NCBI GenBank assembly: GCA_002254285.1
Contig: NIUZ01000111.1
Location: forward strand, 1-6,137
DNA: 6,137 bases
Source of the DNA: Bacteroidetes bacterium 4572_112
Lineage (GTDB): Bacteria; Bacteroidota; Bacteroidia; Bacteroidales; UBA1556
Direction of reading: 5' to 3'
A program made the translations under genes and the position numbers. Every line of letters begins with the position of its first letter. Positions within the stretch are counted from its first letter, which is position 1. This document shows positions 4,341 through 6,137 of this stretch, piece by piece. A model generated the notes under the pieces. It saw only the letters and a list, made by a program, of their open reading frames with translations. It searched no databases and was not told where the DNA came from.

Positions 4341-6137
4341 ATGCAAGCAAAATTTAAAAGAATCTTATTAGGATTTCTTACAATAATCGCTTCCTTCGCA
4401 ATTTTGTATGTTTTTTATGGTGAGCTATTTGGCAAAACAGACTCTGTGCTTTTTTCCAAGGGTGGCGATGGACTGAAGAGCTATTATGCCTCGCATTATC
4501 ACATCTACTACGATAAATCGTATTTGCAAACCCAATGCATGAATTATCCCTATGGCGAATTCTCTTTTTATTCTGATAGTCAGCCATTAATCACCAATTT
4601 TATAAAGTTCTTTCAGCAATATGGATATTTCCAAAATGTGAATATTATAGGTATTATTAATGCCTCAATGATATATGCACTTATAGTTGCATCCTTGATT
4701 TTATACCTTTTGTTTTTACGATTGAAATTACCTGCTGCTTATAGCTTAGTTATTGCAAATATTATTGTTTACCTAAGTCCTCAATTAGCTCGCATGGGCG
4801 GACATTATAGCCTTTCGTATGTTTTGTTTATACCGCTGTTTATATATTTATTGCTAATTTTTATTCAAAAACGCTCATATATAATCTCATTGATAATGGG
4901 GGTATTTACTTTTATAGCGCTATTTACGCATGGGTATTATTTTGCATTTTTCGCATTCTTTGCAATATTTGTCCCAATTTTTTATGCTATTCAGCAGGGA
5001 GAAAAAATAGAATGGTTTAAGCAATATCTTCCTCATGTTTTTATACAAATATTTCTACCATTTCTGATTTTCAATTTGTTTTCAATGGGAATTCCTACCG
5101 ACAGAACAGCTTATCCTTGGGGATTTTTTGCCTCTAGAGCTTTCCCAGAGTCGGTTTTATTACCTATTGGCAAACCTTATTTTGGGCATATTGGAATCCC
5201 TTATCTTAAATGGGAGGGAATGGCTTTTGTTGGTTTAGTATCTGTAATTGTTTTTCTTATTTTGATAACTAAGTCTGTAAAAAACAAGAAATGGTTTGTA
5301 CTTATTGATAATCCGTTTTTAAACGCAATTCTTCTTACTAGCATTATCGCATTATTATTCAGCTTTGCATATCCTTTTACCTGGTATTTAGAATGGCTTT
5401 GGAATTATATGGGCCCTCTAAGGCAATTTAGAGCTTCGGGGCGTTTTGCATGGCTTTTCTTTTATGCAATCAATATTGTGGCGTTTTATTTTATCTGGAA
5501 TTGGTACTCATCTCACAAAACTAATATTGCTAAAGTTATTCTGTTTCTAGCAATACTGATGGGTTTATACGATGCCATATTGAATGCTCGACGAAGACAA
5601 GAAGGTTTGCAAAATAATATTTCTGAGATTTTTGACCCATCAAATAATCTACCTCAAGATAAATGGCTAAATGAAATTGATACATCAAAATATCAAACAA
5701 TAATGCCCTTGCCATATTTTCATGTTGGCTCCGAAGTATATTGGATAGAAGGTGCTGCAGAGAGTAAGGAGGCGGCTTTTGTGGTTTCTTGGAAAACGGG
5801 CTTGCCAATCAATGCAGTGCTAATGAGTAGGACTTCCATTAGCCAAACCATGAGTAATTTGGCGCTATATTTTGAGCCTAATCGCCCATATAACGTTATT
5901 GAGAAGTATAAAAAGGATAAGGATATATTATTGATTGTGGCAAATGGACTAAAGCTTAACGATAATGAAAAGCGCTTTGTCGATTATGCCAACCTAATTG
6001 AAGAGAATGATAAGTATAAAGCTTATGATTTATCAGTGGCGAGTATTAATAAACTAAATGCTGATTATAGAAATGATATTGTGAATAGATCTGCTGATAC
6101 TAACTTATATTCATTTGATGGATTTATGCAAACAGAT
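4341..6137 (+). CDS. Polytopic membrane protein, probable GT-C-like glycosyltransferase (3' end missing)
   Basis: This frame is open from the ATG at 4341 to the right edge: 599 codons and no stop, so the C-terminus is missing. It has about ten hydrophobic segments between residues 8 and 411 (for example 8-26, 101-125, 158-176, 198-216, 231-249, 294-310, 328-346, 369-386, 397-411). A soluble, probably extracytoplasmic region starts at 412. After the first helix comes KGGDGLKSYYASHYH (40-54); an acidic residue in the first outer loop is a GT-C hallmark, so D43 is a candidate catalytic base. Other blocks that look conserved are FTHGYYF (195-201), GIPYLKWEGMAFVGL (285-299) and LRQFRASGRFAW (360-371). 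Lying two bases after a polyprenyl-phosphate GT2 gene, it may transfer the lipid-linked sugar to an outer glycan or protein. I do not recognise the exact family; a YfhO-like or other large membrane protein is the alternative. No Shine-Dalgarno is seen. Confidence 0.8.
   Translation, partial: MQAKFKRILLGFLTIIASFAILYVFYGELFGKTDSVLFSKGGDGLKSYYASHYHIYYDKSYLQTQCMNYPYGEFSFYSDSQPLITNFIKFFQQYGYFQNVNIIGIINASMIYALIVASLILYLLFLRLKLPAAYSLVIANIIVYLSPQLARMGGHYSLSYVLFIPLFIYLLLIFIQKRSYIISLIMGVFTFIALFTHGYYFAFFAFFAIFVPIFYAIQQGEKIEWFKQYLPHVFIQIFLPFLIFNLFSMGIPTDRTAYPWGFFASRAFPESVLLPIGKPYFGHIGIPYLKWEGMAFVGLVSVIVFLILITKSVKNKKWFVLIDNPFLNAILLTSIIALLFSFAYPFTWYLEWLWNYMGPLRQFRASGRFAWLFFYAINIVAFYFIWNWYSSHKTNIAKVILFLAILMGLYDAILNARRRQEGLQNNISEIFDPSNNLPQDKWLNEIDTSKYQTIMPLPYFHVGSEVYWIEGAAESKEAAFVVSWKTGLPINAVLMSRTSISQTMSNLALYFEPNRPYNVIEKYKKDKDILLIVANGLKLNDNEKRFVDYANLIEENDKYKAYDLSVASINKLNADYRNDIVNRSADTNLYSFDGFMQTD

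Noticed and set aside
4378..4587. Minus-strand open frame of 69 codons
   Set aside because: It is antisense to the polytopic membrane protein, whose frame is open for 599 codons with consistent membrane helices.
5536..5808. Minus-strand open frame of 90 codons
   Set aside because: It is antisense to the soluble part of the same membrane protein and has no recognisable motif or start signal.

Overview
The window looks like chromosomal DNA of an uncultured or environmental Bacteroidota (Bacteroidetes). It is AT-rich. Three of its gene starts have a match to the Bacteroidetes -7 box TAnnTTTG. Most starts lack a Shine-Dalgarno sequence, the ppa protein is of the Bacteroides type, and the main intergenic gap holds short palindromes such as CCCGATAGCTATCGGG that are familiar from that phylum. 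No phage, plasmid, transposase, CRISPR or complete RNA gene is visible.

Layout. Positions 1-272 (minus) hold the N-terminal 90 codons of tsaB, which makes the t6A tRNA modification; the gene runs off the left edge. Positions 273-614 are a 342-base gap. It holds the tsaB promoter, a 20-base tandem repeat touching that promoter's -33 element, and six short hairpins, two of which form a repeat pair with a compensatory base-pair change. Positions 615-2450 (minus) encode a 611-residue protein of unusual build: a signal peptide, a TAXI-type substrate-binding domain, three membrane helices, a TerB-like helical region and a SPOR-like tail. Positions 2451-2592 end in a 19-bp perfect hairpin just after ppa, probably its terminator. 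Positions 2593-3267 (minus) are family I inorganic pyrophosphatase, ppa. Positions 3268-3402 are a divergent promoter region.

On the plus strand, 3403-4338 is a polyprenyl-phosphate glycosyltransferase (GT2, GtrB/DPM1 type) with two C-terminal membrane helices. Two bases later a large polytopic membrane protein begins (4341 to the right edge, 599 codons seen, no stop). It is probably a GT-C-like sugar transferase.

How the genes fit together. The plus-strand pair reads as one operon. The GT2 enzyme would load a sugar onto a lipid carrier at the inner face of the membrane, and the polytopic protein would use a lipid-linked sugar at the outer face; that division of labour is inferred from the families. 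tsaB and ppa are housekeeping genes. The TAXI-TerB protein is a single transcription unit with no TRAP permease genes nearby, so it may be a ligand sensor or scaffold rather than a transporter part. It is the most novel item in the window.
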